From NCBI GenBank assembly GCA_014905825.1, contig JACGCN010000047.1:124001-188000 (forward strand): a stretch of DNA of 64,000 nucleotides, written 5' to 3'. Below the pieces are notes generated by a model that was not told the origin of the DNA, searched no databases, and saw only the letters and a program-made list of their open reading frames with translations. Below, one piece after another: positions 21,923 to 35,671 of the stretch. The translations under genes and the position numbers were made by a program. The stretch comes from Lyophyllum atratum. Taxonomy: Eukaryota > Basidiomycota > Agaricomycetes > Agaricales > Lyophyllaceae. The number at the start of each line of letters is the position of its first letter. Position 1 is the first letter of the stretch.

Positions 21923-23782
21923 CTATTTATGACCGTGACCACGAAGGTTAGGAGGGAGAAGGCAGGACATGGAAACAGCAGCGAGAGTAACTCCCAATAA
22001 GACAGCGTACACCATATAGCCTCCGGCAATCTGTTTTTGTAGAGAAATTGAGAACAGCGATGACGTGATGGTCGGGGCCAAAGTCCTCATTATCGAGCTT
22101 TTCATCTGCGCAAGGCCATTCACGGCACCGATCGCAGCACGCCCAGGTGCAGCGTTTAAGACGAAGAGCTGAGTGCATCCTATAGCACATAAATTCAGTT
22201 TTGCCTCTACCGAGAACAGCGACTCTTACGTACCATAAGTCATGAACACGAAGGAATAAAAACACAGCTGGATAGCAAGCACCAGCCACACTTTGTAGTC
22301 AGCTTCTCCTGCCTGTTTTGCGAGAATACTCATCAGAGGGAAGGCAGAAAAGGTCAGAAGGAAGCAGCTGAAGCTAAGAATGCACAGCTTGCGAGGACCA
22401 AGCCAACGCATCATCCGCGCAAACACAACAACCTGGAAGCCTGCATTGAGGAGACCCCATGTACCCATCGTCATACCAATGGTATACGGATCGAAGCCTA
22501 AACCTCCCAAGGGGATTGAGGTTGATAGCATGAGAGGTAGCAGAACTCCGTGGCTACAGTCCAGGAAAGCAATGAACCCGTGGCATACGATTGCAATCAT
22601 GAGTTCACGAGTGAGCAAGGCGTGGAATGGAGGTGGCTCGAGGTCTGCTAAATTGGCGTGACTGCTGTCCACTGATGGAGATTCGCAAGACCCGCTTGTC
22701 CCATAGCCTGTATTCCGGTCACGGGTTTCCAGGAGTGGTGCTGTGACACCCACACCTCCAGTTGGCGCGGGCGAGTAAGATCGTTTCCTTTTGATATCCC
22801 GATGAATCGCTGACGGCAAACTCTAATACACACTTAGCATTTCGCGATAGTCATGTAGTTGAACTTGACGACTCACCTCCTGCAGAAGAAAATATGTATA
22901 GAGGTATGAGCTAAAAGCAATGGCCGCTGCTGCCGCACATGGGAGAAAATATGGGTAGTCATGGAAGAAGGCAAAACGCCCGAAGGTGTCGGGCCACCGG
23001 AGTGCGGGTCTCGCCAAGCCTCCTCCCATGACTGGTCTATATGATATGCGAGTCAGTCAATTTCGACGAGTTAATTTGGGCTCCAGTTACCCGAGAGTTA
23101 TTCCTATGCTCCAGACCGCTGGTATCCACCCAAACGCAGACGGAACATCGGCGGGATCAGTGATCTGTTCGAACAAAATGTCATGCTCAGGGACCCACTG
23201 TTCTCATGATGAGCTAGGAAGTACCTCAATCAGCACACTCTTCGTGACCCCTAGTCAAGGCGAGTTCAGCGATTGTCAGCCGATGGCAAGCAGGGACATG
23301 GATACCGATATTCCCGTTAAACACTCCCTGAAAGCATCTACAGATGACTAGTATCCAGAAGTTGCGCGATAAACCAAAGGCGAAGATAGAAAGCGCCAGG
23401 CCAAGTGGTCCAAGAAGCAGCACAGGCCGTCGCCCAATCTTGTCCGAGAGTCGTCCCCAGTGGTAGACACTTAAACACTCCGCAAAGAAAAAAGCGGATT
23501 CCTAGAGGGTGCATGACGGTCATTCGGAGGACCCATCCAAGACTCTAAAGTGGCACGAACCACAATTCCAGCATAATAACCCGTTTTCGTTTCGTCTCCA
23601 TGCGTTATTCCCGTCTCTGCAACAAATTGGTTGATAAATGGGTAGATAACCGTGTTGGACACGGGTTCCGTAAATTGTATTAGCGAGATGATTGTTAGCT
23701 GGAGAGTCGGAAATGGCTTTTTCGTTTTGGATAGGTCGTCGCCCTCACTCCTGCGGTCAGCCTCTACGTCGCTGGACACCAT
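21923..23782 (-). CDS. MFS transporter, DHA1-like, paralogue 2
   Basis: Seven exons: 23782-23561, 23501-23306, 23250-23225, 23164-23091, 23036-22877, 22822-22234 and 22179-21923; 507 residues. Motif A is GRLSDKIGRRP, followed by NGNIGVTKSVLIE and PVMGGGLARPALRWPDTFG, matching paralogue 1. It shares with paralogue 1 the unusual donor GTTCGT after the YYAG motif. The central loop is longer and acidic. The start at 23782 is chosen by analogy with paralogues 1 and 3; an in-frame start at 23830 is possible. Both genes point the same way, with the promoter of paralogue 1 in the 0.3-kb gap between them. Substrate unknown. Confidence 0.85.
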
Positions 23783-25527
23783 GTGAGACGGGTTGGGTAT
23801 CTGGGAGGAAAAGTGGCTTAAGCGATTCAACGTCTGGCAGTGGCCGACTTCTGATCAGGTATTTAGGCGATCTGGCTTTGAACCTCTTATCAGATTGTTC
23901 CGTTAATCTTGTAACTTACTGTACCAGGATTGGTGGGTCTCTGTAGTCGGATCAGCGAAGGTAATAGTCGGCTTCTTGAATTAACTTGATAGGAGAAACA
24001 GCAATATGCAAAGAGCAGGGCTGAGCATGCGCCCGGTTCATATATCTAAGTTGCGTGCAAAGGTGTCATTCATCTGTAGTTGCGGGCACCATAACATTAA
24101 TAGCGCCGTAAGATGGCCGACGAGCGAGCCTGCTGACCATCAGCATCAGCCTTGCTCGTCTAGAATTCTCCTGTGGCAGGCCAGAAGTCGGAGATATCAA
24201 TCCCAAGAGTTGCTTCTAGGGTGGACGCAGAAATGCCTCTCTAAGATGGTTGGCTGGTGATATGGAAGCCGACCGGGGAAACGGGCCGTAAATGGCGGTG
24301 GCAGAATCATTCGTCTCGCATGCGTCCGCTGATTGGAGGAGGGATTGCAGTACTGTTGTGTACTCTCATCGGGTATTTATAACGCGTACCCGATAGTCCA
24401 GAAAAGGACGATCATGCTGTGACGCGCCCGTCGTCAGCCGAGGACCTCCATTCAAATCGGACAGCCACTCAGAAGTTTCGTTCAGTCGCGGAGGGTAGGC
24501 CGTGGCGTTCCTCGAGATGAAGGATAGCATGTCCCAAGGTGGTTCGGGAACTCCACAAGGCGGGCGATAGATATTCAAGGGCTTCATGCGCATCTGCAGG
24601 TTGGTTATTTGACCCTCGAAGTTAGGAAACCTCAAGTGATGCGATGGCCTGGTCAGGGGTGATAATATGCTCTCCGTGACACCTAAGGAAGCCCGAAGTA
24701 AACGCCTGATCAGTTAATTTCAAGAGGCGTAAGAAGGAACGGTCGCACCGACGTCGCTATCAACGATCTCCTGCGCACATCGACCGATGAGAAACGTCGG
24801 AGAATTCCATGACATTCAAAAGAGCCATACAAGCGCTAACAAGAACAACATCAGCATGCTGTCCATTTTGTTTTATCGCCACGCCTAAGCCCAGGGTCGC
24901 AAATGAACTGGCTGACGGAAAGTTGACGACGGCAGAGTTGATCCACTCTGTGAGCTTGACGCGACCTGGAAAGCAGGGAAAGTCTCTTCGGACTTAGCGA
25001 GTGGGTAACTCCATCAATACTGCTGCCAGCTTCGTTGCCGCGGGCGTCCGTCCATGGGAAGAATGAAAGAAAAATGGCTAGCGCCCCATGGTCCTTCATA
25101 GGCCCTCTCAAGAATTTCGATGATCACCTTCATCCGCTGGCTTTGTTCTGATCGTCGCGTCCCATCTATATGGCCATCAGATTGTACAAGGCCTGGTCGA
25201 CAACTCGGGGACGCGTGAGGGTATGGTGAAAGGTGGAAGCGAACAGAGTGACTGGAGCAGTGGTGGTGGTGGAAACCAGAGTCTCGGAGCAGCCCGCGGT
25301 CACGTGAGAACATTGTGGAAGTTCTTGAGCCTAAGTGGCACAAAGAATCGATGCGGACGCTGTCTTCTTCCAGCCCACGTACTCACAATCCCAGCTAGCA
25401 CTAGCTTATTCCGGACGTCTACATAGTGGATGTCTTGTGGAGAGAGCAGTGGTCTGTATATGTCTTATTCCGCTCACGCTTGCCGAAAAACAATGCTGAC
25501 AGACATATCTCGTGCTTCTAGTAGATC
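23783..25527. other. Intergenic with a decayed coding remnant
   Basis: It lies between divergent genes, MFS paralogue 2 on minus and the CHORD-like gene on plus. Apart from the remnant listed at 24474-24990, no gene is supported. Confidence 0.5.
24474..24990 (-). pseudogene. Unidentified coding remnant
   Basis: On the minus strand a frame with protein-like composition runs from about 24990 (FPCFPGRVKLTEWINSAVV, then FPSASSFATLGLGVAI) to about 24780. It continues in shifted frames as HGEHIITPDQAIASLE near 24650. After a possible intron (GTTTCC...CTGCAG) it reads EALEYLSPALWSS and LHLEERHGL to a stop near 24474. I found no good start and the frames need shifts, so it looks like a broken or partial gene. 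I do not recognise the family. Confidence 0.35.
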
Positions 25528-26160
25528 ATGGAAGCCACTGGACCCGAAGTCATTGACTTGACTGGATTGTCAGATTCATCTGATGAGGAGGAAGATGAAG
25601 ATGAATCGGGAGAGGACGAAGGGTCGGAGAGCGGTAGCTCCTCTCAGGGCGAAGACTCGGACGTAGAGGTTCCAGTCGATGGTACTTCTCGGGCGCGGCT
25701 GCATGAAGCGATCGCGACCGTGGGCGAGGAGAGACTGCGACGGATTCTGTCTCATTTAGTCGACAGCTATCCGGCTGTGGAGGACGCGCTAACACGGGAA
25801 CTAGTAACTCTGAAGAGGAAGACGCAAGACGTCGTTTCCCGGTGGGACATGTGCAGTAACTGTGATGAGGAGTTCGACATGGGCACGCGCAGGGAGGAAG
25901 AGGAGTGTACATTTCACCCTGGTGCGTCATTCCTCGGCTGGCCATGGGGAGTGTTACTGACGTCTTCAGGTGAGCTTGAGGTGAACGAGGAAGAATTCGT
26001 GGATTGGGACGAGGACTGCCACGGTCCGATGGACACACTGGACAATCGCCGGTCTTTTCCCCAAAACTTTACATGGACCTGCTGTGAGGGGAATGGGATA
26101 AGCGATGGATGTGTACGAGGGATACACCGACCGCTACCCACGAAAAAGCGGCGCATGTGA
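25528..26160 (+). CDS. Small acidic protein with CHORD-like Cys/His module, copy 1
   Basis: Two exons, 25528-25921 and 25970-26160, encoding 194 residues. The N-terminus is strongly acidic (SDSSDEEEDEDESGEDEG). A helical segment follows (RLHEAIATVGEERLRRI). The C-terminal half carries Cys-x2-Cys, Cys-x2-HPG, WTCC and GC-x3-IH. That spacing resembles a CHORD zinc-binding domain, which uses C...C, C-x-HHPG or YHPG, WSCC and GC-x2-G-H ligands in Rar1/CHP-1 proteins. The match is by eye, and the module is shorter than a standard CHORD. The end KKRRM may be a nuclear signal. The 48-nt intron keeps frame and has no stop, so retention would insert 16 residues between HP and the Glu. A partner in chaperone or signalling complexes is inference only. 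Confidence 0.7.
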   Translation: MEATGPEVIDLTGLSDSSDEEEDEDESGEDEGSESGSSSQGEDSDVEVPVDGTSRARLHEAIATVGEERLRRILSHLVDSYPAVEDALTRELVTLKRKTQDVVSRWDMCSNCDEEFDMGTRREEEECTFHPGASFLGWPWGVLLTSSGELEVNEEEFVDWDEDCHGPMDTLDNRRSFPQNFTWTCCEGNGISDGCVRGIHRPLPTKKRRM

Positions 26161-26629
26161 GAAAACCGCGACCTATCAATTCCGCCCGACTTGTTGAGGT
26201 GTGCTCGACCTCTTTTGAATGACGCCAGTCTGATTCACATGCTGAGATCCATACTGGATGATTTGCGTTTCCATTACGATTGCCTTATTTTATGCCTTTA
26301 TTGTTCCTTGCATATGTTTCATGGCGGCTCGGCTAGCCCTGAGGTCACGGTGCCTTTTTCGATTGTTTTATTCTTCAAAGGACATCATCGGCTTGTTGTC
26401 TCAACATCAGGACGGGACCCACTGCAAATGGACTGGGCTAGCGCTGATGTTCAAAGGGGGTTTAAACCTATCCCGGATGATGGATACTCGGCTGCGTCTT
26501 TGTCTCCCATCCCATTTATAACGCAATTCTCTTTCCAGCCATCACACTTTCTTACCACCGTATGTCCCTTCTCTAAACTTCTCCCAAGCCACACCTCTCA
26601 ACTCAAGCTCCAAGGATCCATAACGCATC
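26161..26629. other. Spacer between the CHORD-like genes
   Basis: No gene is seen. Open frames across it are in the wrong phase for copy 2. It should carry the copy 2 promoter. Confidence 0.55.
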
Positions 26630-27365
26630 ATGCCCACGGCAACGCCCAGGATCCGGACCACGGGCCTTACTCCCCGCCACGATGCCCATACCTCCCCATA
26701 CCCCGACTCCGATTCCGAAAACACCATCGACAACCGCAACACCCTCCCGCCCTCCTACACCACTACGCTCCGCCTTCGTGCCTCTATCGCCACGGTCCCC
26801 GAAAGCCGACTGCGAGAGATCATGGTCCGCCTCGTCGACCGCAGCCTAGGCTTCCAGCACGCCGTCGCCAAAGAACTTCTCGCCTCCGGGTCTCCCACAG
26901 ACCATACCCCACCATCGCCGCGCCGGAAACGCCGCAAATCTAGCAGGCGCAGCCACGGCGAGCACCACCGCCCATGTGTCTGTGTCAACTGCGGGAAGCA
27001 GATCAGCACAGACGGGGGCGATCAGGACGCGGTATGCGTGTACCATCCAGGTACGCTATTCATATACGGGCGCCGTGTCCCCTGCATGCCAAATGACACT
27101 CACCTCCCGCAAAGGCAGACTGGAAGAAGAGATCTACGAGTTCCCTACGCGCACGCCGGAGGGGCGGACGTTCCAGGTGCGGAGGAAGATTATGATGTGG
27201 AGCTGCTGCGATGAGGATGCGCGGAGTCCGGGGTGTGCGTCGGGTCCGGGACATCGTGACGTGGGGGCCGCGGCGGGGAGTCGCGTGCATGTCATTGCTG
27301 CGGCTCGTGCCACCGCCAATGTCAGGGACAGCACTAATGTCACTGGGGTTGGAGAGGCACCGTAG
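26630..27365 (+). CDS. Small basic protein with CHORD-like Cys/His module, copy 2
   Basis: Two exons, 26630-27050 and 27115-27365, encoding 223 residues. It is a paralogue of copy 1: the helical segment RLRASIATVPESRLREIMV is shared, followed by Cys-x2-Cys (CVNC), VYHPG, WSCC and GC-x4-GH. The intron interrupts the same Gly codon after HP in both genes. Before the Cys module there is a basic stretch (RRKRRKSSRRS), probably nuclear or nucleic-acid related, in place of the acidic N-terminus of copy 1. After the module the tail is low-complexity and may be disordered. Function unknown. Confidence 0.68.
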
Positions 27366-28844
27366 GGATAGGAGTCAGCGTGTGAGGCTCGTGGCAAAGG
27401 TGTGTATGTGTATCTGATCAACGAGTCGCTGGGTCAATGATTGACGTGTTATCGCGTGTTAGCTTCTGTTGGTAGTCAGGACGAAGTCGCAATGACGTCT
27501 CTCAAGTCTTGCTACACTGGTCTTCTACGGCCGCCGCCTCCCACCACCCCGATCTCCAAAGTTGTGCTTTTATTACTTATGACTGGCGAGCTTCTTGTAC
27601 CTGATTCCTTCCACGACCCCCTTCGCTTCCATTCCAACTTGTATCATATAGTAACTTACATCACGCCACCCTCCTTGGCCCGCGTTCCAGCTCTTCCAAC
27701 TGTATCATCTCTTCGAGAATATGTTTCTACCACCGTCCCTGCCCATTTTCGTTTTCATTTCCATTTCCATCTGCATTTACGTCTTCCTCACCCAGATCCT
27801 TCGCCCACGACTGGGCTTCACATCTGTAACTTGATTATTTCACTTTGGTGTACACTGAGTATATCTATGTCTAAACATTAGGCCACTAGGACATACCACA
27901 TACAACGACCGAAGAAAACTTCAAATGTCCAGTCTGTCAACATTTTGCGTCGATCTATGCATACATCCAATAGACATACCCGCATCCCAGTCCGCCCCAT
28001 CTTGACTCCTGGATCTCCGATCGTCGGGATGCTCCATCTTATGGCCTGTAACGTTTTCTAGAAACCCAATACATTGTCGAGGATTGACGTATCCGTGTCC
28101 TCGTCCTGCCCCATACACGCGCTTTAACTGTTGACCATGATCATGATCGTGATGTGTTTGAACAGGAGGTGATAATCACGTCCGCATCATGCCAGCATCC
28201 ATTCTAGATCTGGACCTCTCCAGCGAGACTCCGTGACCACCGCGTGATGACGACGCCAACTGATTCAGTCTTCCAGTTACACTTACAAGTTACAGCTGCG
28301 CAGGCTGCCGCACAAAGGATACCCATCTTCTGATCTCGTACCTCAGGCCACCAACGCTTCTACGTATCAGGATTCAGAAGCACTGGCACAATGACAGACG
28401 TCACGAAAGTCTAGATAGTAGTGATAGGATTACTGCGCAAAGCTATGTATGTGGCGATAACGATAACAAATGAGATGCTACATGCCGTGGGTGTAACAAT
28501 CGGATACAGAGGACAGGACAGACAAAGACAGGTATGTGCGTACAAAGGGTAAGTAATAAGGCGACTGATATGTCTGAGTAGGCTAGTGGTGGTGGTGGTG
28601 GTGACAACATGCATAGGGAGAATAATGATAGAGCGAGATGACTCGGAATGTCCCAGAGAATCCAAAGAAGAAACACTCCTGCGAGGTGGTGGTGGCACGG
28701 AGGGCTATGAAGGACAAAGGCGCAAGCCCACCCCAGTAGACTGGGCGGCGGCCATATACACGGTGGCTCTCCTCTCGGCGCTGCCACCCTGGGTGTGCGT
28801 TTGATAAATAGGCACTCGGGAATAAGTTAAACATAGGAGCAGGC
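27366..28844. other. Long intergenic stretch, no gene recognised
   Basis: Pyrimidine-rich runs lie near 27741-27790 and a GTG microsatellite at 28586-28603. The small open frames show no motif. Part of it is probably 3' UTR of the two convergent genes. Confidence 0.5.
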
Positions 28845-29666
28845 TCAGGCCCCACACTCGACCATCTCCCAGTCCTCGCCAGGCACCACGACCCACGACT
28901 TCGTGAGCACAGGGGACGACGAAGCCACAGTAGCATCAGCCATGACGATATCCTGGGGCTCGCCCTCCTGCGCCGCCGCAACGATGCGCTCGAGCTCCTT
29001 GGTCGCCGTCATGATAGACACAGCAAGGCGCGGGCCCATGCGCAGGATCTTCTGGCCCTCCGGTGTGCCTTTCATCGCGGTCTTCAGGGCCTTGCGGTAC
29101 AAGTCCGGCTCGGCCTTTGAGCGGGGGAATAGGGGGCGGCCGGGGAGGGTCCCGCGCGTAGGCGCCAAGGGGGAAGTGTGGCGGGGGGGAGTGTTGATGG
29201 TGGGGACTGCGCAGCGGGGGAGGGGCTTCGCCGGTGTCGTGGGGGAGGGGGGGCAGGGTTTGGGGGGCTGCGGCGCGTGGTGGCGGACCGTGGGGGGACG
29301 GGCTGGGTCGGCACGGACGCGGATGGTTAAGGGCTCTCCGGCGCGGTTCATCTGGGCGCGGCGGCGCTCACGGTCGCGTTGGTCTTTGTAGTACTGGAGT
29401 GTGCGGTGGTAGGGCAGGAGGGACATCGGCTGGTCGCTCAGGCCAGTCCTACGTGCCGTGGTGGAGGCCGGGCGGATGTCGGAGAGCGTAACGTATGACT
29501 CTGTGCGTCGGAGAGTGGCGCCCATTTCTGCTGCTAAACGGGGAGCCTTGTGTGGACGGGGACTGGGAGAGAAGGCGTCCTGCTGGTGGGGGTAGGAGAA
29601 GGAAGAGGTGCGTTTGCGGGGCTCTTGGACGAGAGTGGTGGATGAGGAGCGGGCGAGGAGGGACAT
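28845..29666 (-). CDS. Uncharacterised Agaricomycete protein
   Basis: Single open frame of 273 residues from the Met at 29666. The N-terminus is Ser/Thr- and basic-rich. A charged helical stretch (YYKDQRDRERRRAQMNRAG) follows, then a Pro-rich linker, a helical segment around KALKTAMKGTPEGQKIL and an acidic C-terminus ending GEDWEMVECGA. The Trp-Glu-Met-Val ending is conspicuous and may be a short linear motif. There is no signal peptide, membrane segment or known domain. The open frame on the other strand (28903-29391) follows from the high GC content and is not annotated. Function unknown. Confidence 0.6.
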   Translation of the reverse strand: MSLLARSSSTTLVQEPRKRTSSFSYPHQQDAFSPSPRPHKAPRLAAEMGATLRRTESYVTLSDIRPASTTARRTGLSDQPMSLLPYHRTLQYYKDQRDRERRRAQMNRAGEPLTIRVRADPARPPTVRHHAPQPPKPCPPSPTTPAKPLPRCAVPTINTPPRHTSPLAPTRGTLPGRPLFPRSKAEPDLYRKALKTAMKGTPEGQKILRMGPRLAVSIMTATKELERIVAAAQEGEPQDIVMADATVASSSPVLTKSWVVVPGEDWEMVECGA

Positions 29667-30865
29667 TTGTAGGATCAGGAGGGGCTGTGGCTAAGACCTG
29701 GCCAGCCGTCTTAATATGGCCGTTCCAGAACAAAAGCAGGTATAAACCCGGAACAACGCACGTAACACTCAACAAACGTCACATGATTCGAGTCACAATT
29801 ATCGGATCGGAGGTGGCGGTGCCCGATCCGAGCAGGTACACCATTGTCTCCGTCCCGATTTCTCCTACACGGTCACCTCCTTCGCCCGCCAGCTTCGTGA
29901 AGATCTACAGAGCGTTTCGCCTCCTCAATCTGTCTTCTGTCGCTGCTGTTCAGCTATACATCTGCGATGCGTTACTTCGACACTGATGCAGATGAGTGAC
30001 ACTGACAGGCGCTGGCACATCCTTTTTAGGTCCAATGACTCTCATGACGGCGGCATGCGGCTGCTGCATGGGGCGGGATGCCCGATTCGGAGCTCCCGAG
30101 ATGACGCCGGCGGGCGGGATTCCCACGGGCTGTGCATGAGGAGGCATGAGGACAGGTGTGGGGGCCCACACTGCCGACTCGTGGCCAGCCCGTTGTGAGT
30201 CGTTTTTGGTGCAATTGACCACGCTGCACCGCTGGAGTGCAGGTGACAATACAATGGGCGTTCGATGCACCACCGCCCGCGTGCCCAGGAAGACCCTTTG
30301 AGCCCACAATTAATCTGGCCCCGCCCCGACGAGCCCACATACCCGATAATCATATCAAGTCACATCGCCGCTCCATCTCACTCCGTAGTTTTCGCCTTTT
30401 CGGGCTTGTGTGAAGATGCTGTAGTAGTAGTGCTCTATCTCTATACAGATTCTAGAGGGGGAATCACTATCAACATCATGATGGCGATAAAACGGGAGGC
30501 GCGGGGAGACGAGGGGTTTAGCACTCCCTTGCCTCTTTCTGCCGTCTGTCTGATGACTCCGCAGGACGGTCTCGGTTGAGGGTGGGAGTGGCGCCCTTAA
30601 TACACGATACTCCGGGTATGTGGTGTACTAGTATAACGTACCTCAGGCTGTGGCGATCAGCATTGGGTGATCTTGATTGATTATGGAGCGCGTTCTAGTC
30701 AACTCGACGGAGTATGTGTCCGCGTGTTGAGGTTCCTTGGTAAGATTATTGACTTTTGCTGTCGATCGCGCGTTGGGAATACCTGATAAATGGAAGATCA
30801 TCTATCATCAGTGAAAGTTGGATAGATGGCGATCATTGTTGGTTTGGAGTCGGAATCTGTCCTGG

Positions 30866-31008
30866 AAGGACAATATCGATGGATTAAAACTGTTCGACAA
30901 TGCCGCCGGGCGTCAGTGAAGCTCTATTTATATCTCAACAGACTCTGTTCTCGAAGGATAGACGTCGATGGATCGAAATAATATCCACCGACAATGCCAC
31001 TGGGCGTC
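30866..31008. repeat. Imperfect direct repeat
   Basis: Two copies, about 30866-30914 and 30954-31008, share AAGGA, TCGATGGAT, GACAATGCC and GGGCGTC in order. Origin unknown. Confidence 0.5.
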
Positions 31009-31628
31009 CGGAACATTAGGTGTCCAGTCATACTTTTCAAGAACACAGCGAACTGAAGGATGGACGATGCAGGGCAACCTGATAAGTTATCGCGAGGCAG
31101 CCAATAGAGCTCCATTAAACCATCCCGCAAGAGCCCTCGAGGTCTTGAAACTCAGGATAGGTATTTCCTACACACACACTGTAGCATCGGAGGGAGGACA
31201 CCCTACTGACCGAGGGGTGGATCGGACACCCACCACCAATAACCTACGCCACAGAGTCCACATTGACGCTGATGAACTTCAAGCCGGTCAGGTCAAGCAT
31301 AGCGCCGCCGTCCTCGAGCTCAGAGTCAGTAAAGCGCCTAGGCTAAGCATCCCGTTCCAAACTTTGGTAGTGACATAGTATTCGGTTCCCTCCATTTCTC
31401 ATCATATGCGTCCTCCACAACGCGAGATTGTGTCTTGTCGTGTAGGCGCACAGCGCACACCGCGGCAAATTACCATCCAGAGCCGCAGTATATTTTTAGT
31501 GGGTGTCCATATGCTGATGACTCGGACCCATCATCTCACTCTCGTCGGGTGCTACCACCACGAGGCAGATCCGTACAAGACCGCCCGCAAACATCCTCGA
31601 AAGCCGGCTCGGTCTTTACCCCACAACC

Positions 31629-31780
31629 ATGGATCCATTACCTCTCGAGATATACGGATTTGGATTTGGATGATCGAGGGACAGGTCCCGGGACGATCAC
31701 TCCGCGCGTATGCTGCTCGCGGTATCTTGCGCCACATCCGAAGCCTTCCAAGTACTGATCAGGGTCTCTGTGTGATATCA
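31629..31780 (+). pseudogene. Possible F-box gene relic
   Basis: ATG at 31629 opens MDPLPLEIYGFGFG, similar to the start of many Agaricomycete F-box proteins, then hits a stop. In the following stretch ARMLLAVSCATSEAFQVLI can be read in the same frame before another stop. The call rests on this weak resemblance. Confidence 0.25.
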
Positions 31781-32322
31781 GGGACAACCTATCCCTTTTT
31801 TGAACGACTGAAGACCCTAATTTAGTCAAACGCCACGCCCGAATACTACTTAGTACCACTGAGGCGAGTTGCCGCGGCGTCTTGATGTATCGCCTCCAGG
31901 CTCCGACATATTTCGGTTCCCTCCCTCAGGCGTCTTGAGATTTGAATTGCGAGATGGGATTGATCTTATCATGTAGGCGTATGTGGCAGTAAATCGCCAT
32001 CTCAGGCCATCGCACCGTTTTTGAGAGACAAGAGAAACAAGGGTGTGTCGTGGCGCTGGGGCTCGCGGGACCTCTCCTCCCAGAATGATGCGCATGAGCC
32101 ATGCCATGGAAGCTTGAATTCCCTTGGACGTCCTGCCGAAGCAGTGAATGTCCCAGTTTCGGCCATTCGAAGTACGATTCTATTCGTATGCTTGCGACTA
32201 CAGCATGACCTCCTAGCAGTGCACATTAAGCCAGAACCAACGAGCTCGACTAATCCGTTCCGCCCAAACCAAAATTGATATGAACTGGCACCTACATGAT
32301 CTTGATTTTCGATGGGGTACCA

Positions 32323-34760
<2,438 letters not shown>

Positions 34761-35671
34761 TTCGATGATGCGAGCTCGGACAGTCAAGGTCCACGGCTGA
34801 TACGGTCAAGGTGCACCGAGCACACGCGTGGTACTTAAGGATCCCTGCAATCGAAGTTCTTGGGGCCGGAATTATTAGGAACACCTGAGTACAACCTGAG
34901 TGTTATTCGGAACGGCCACGAGGCGAAGGAGCGTGGAACGACGTCAGAATCCAGGGAACTTTGAGCCGGATCCGAACTTCGTAGTGGGAACGCCCTTGCG
35001 AATTTGACAGGTTGCTTATGTTGAGTGTGAAAAGTCTGTGCCTCCCTGGCTGTGGGGGAGAAAGCAAGGAGAAAGCTCTTGAAAAAGAAAGGATTCATTC
35101 GGTGAGGCTCCCAGGATGCCAGCGTGTAGCGCAGTCGAGCCCCGGAGTTAAGCCCCTAATAATGATCTAGTGCTCAATCTAGGCCTGTAACCGTCGAGGT
35201 TGTGAAACATACCATAGAAAACATGCAAGAAACATAAAATTAGAATAAAACGTACGGAATATGAGTGCCACGGAGATTTGCTTCCCTTATGCGCCCACTA
35301 ACAAAACATCCCGGTTCAAGTGAGTGAAGCATGTCGACGTTCTGAGCAGCCAGTTTCGGCATTTCTGAATATTCTGACCGAGCGGCGAAGGAGCTTGGTG
35401 AGATGGAAACCGCACCCGTTTCTTGCAATGCAGAACGATGACCTGTGGCCATAAAGCACTGTGATTATATCGAGAAGGATATGATGACTCTGAATCTGAT
35501 GGGCCTAGAAATCCATGAGAGCGTGAACGACGATGAACAAACTCAGCGATTGGCGGAATCTGAAAGCAGACCTCCTCCTCCTCGGCAGCCCGGCTACATA
35601 GCTACTATACGAGGGCCCCCATATTCAATCCTCAAACTCGTTATGTGGTACCACTCAGCACCAGTCTAGAT
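34761..35671. other. Divergent intergenic region
   Basis: Between the carboxylesterase (minus) and the five-exon gene (plus). Promoters of both are expected here. No gene is seen. Confidence 0.55.

Larger units (their letters stand above)
29667..32322. other. Gene-poor region with repeats and relics
   Basis: About 2.6 kb without an intact gene. It contains an imperfect direct repeat (30866-31008), a possible F-box relic (31629-31780) and a pair of loosely similar blocks near 31379-31480 and 31912-32010 (both with CGGTTCCCTCC and a TGTAGGCG). It looks like decayed duplicated sequence. Confidence 0.45.

Noticed and set aside
11796..23782. Carboxylesterases plus MFS genes as a secondary-metabolite cluster
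   Set aside because: No synthase, cytochrome P450 or pathway regulator is present. The grouping is explained by local gene duplication.
26191..26943. 250-codon plus-strand frame overlapping the second CHORD-like gene
   Set aside because: It reads the coding exon in a different phase. The phase with the Cys/His ligands shared with copy 1 is preferred.
28903..29391. 162-codon plus-strand frame opposite the orphan gene
   Set aside because: Gly/Arg-rich shadow of a GC-rich coding strand with no motif.
35110..35190. Possible 5S rRNA-like stretch (GAGTTAAGCCCC)
   Set aside because: Only a short motif resembles 5S rRNA; the rest of the internal control region is absent.
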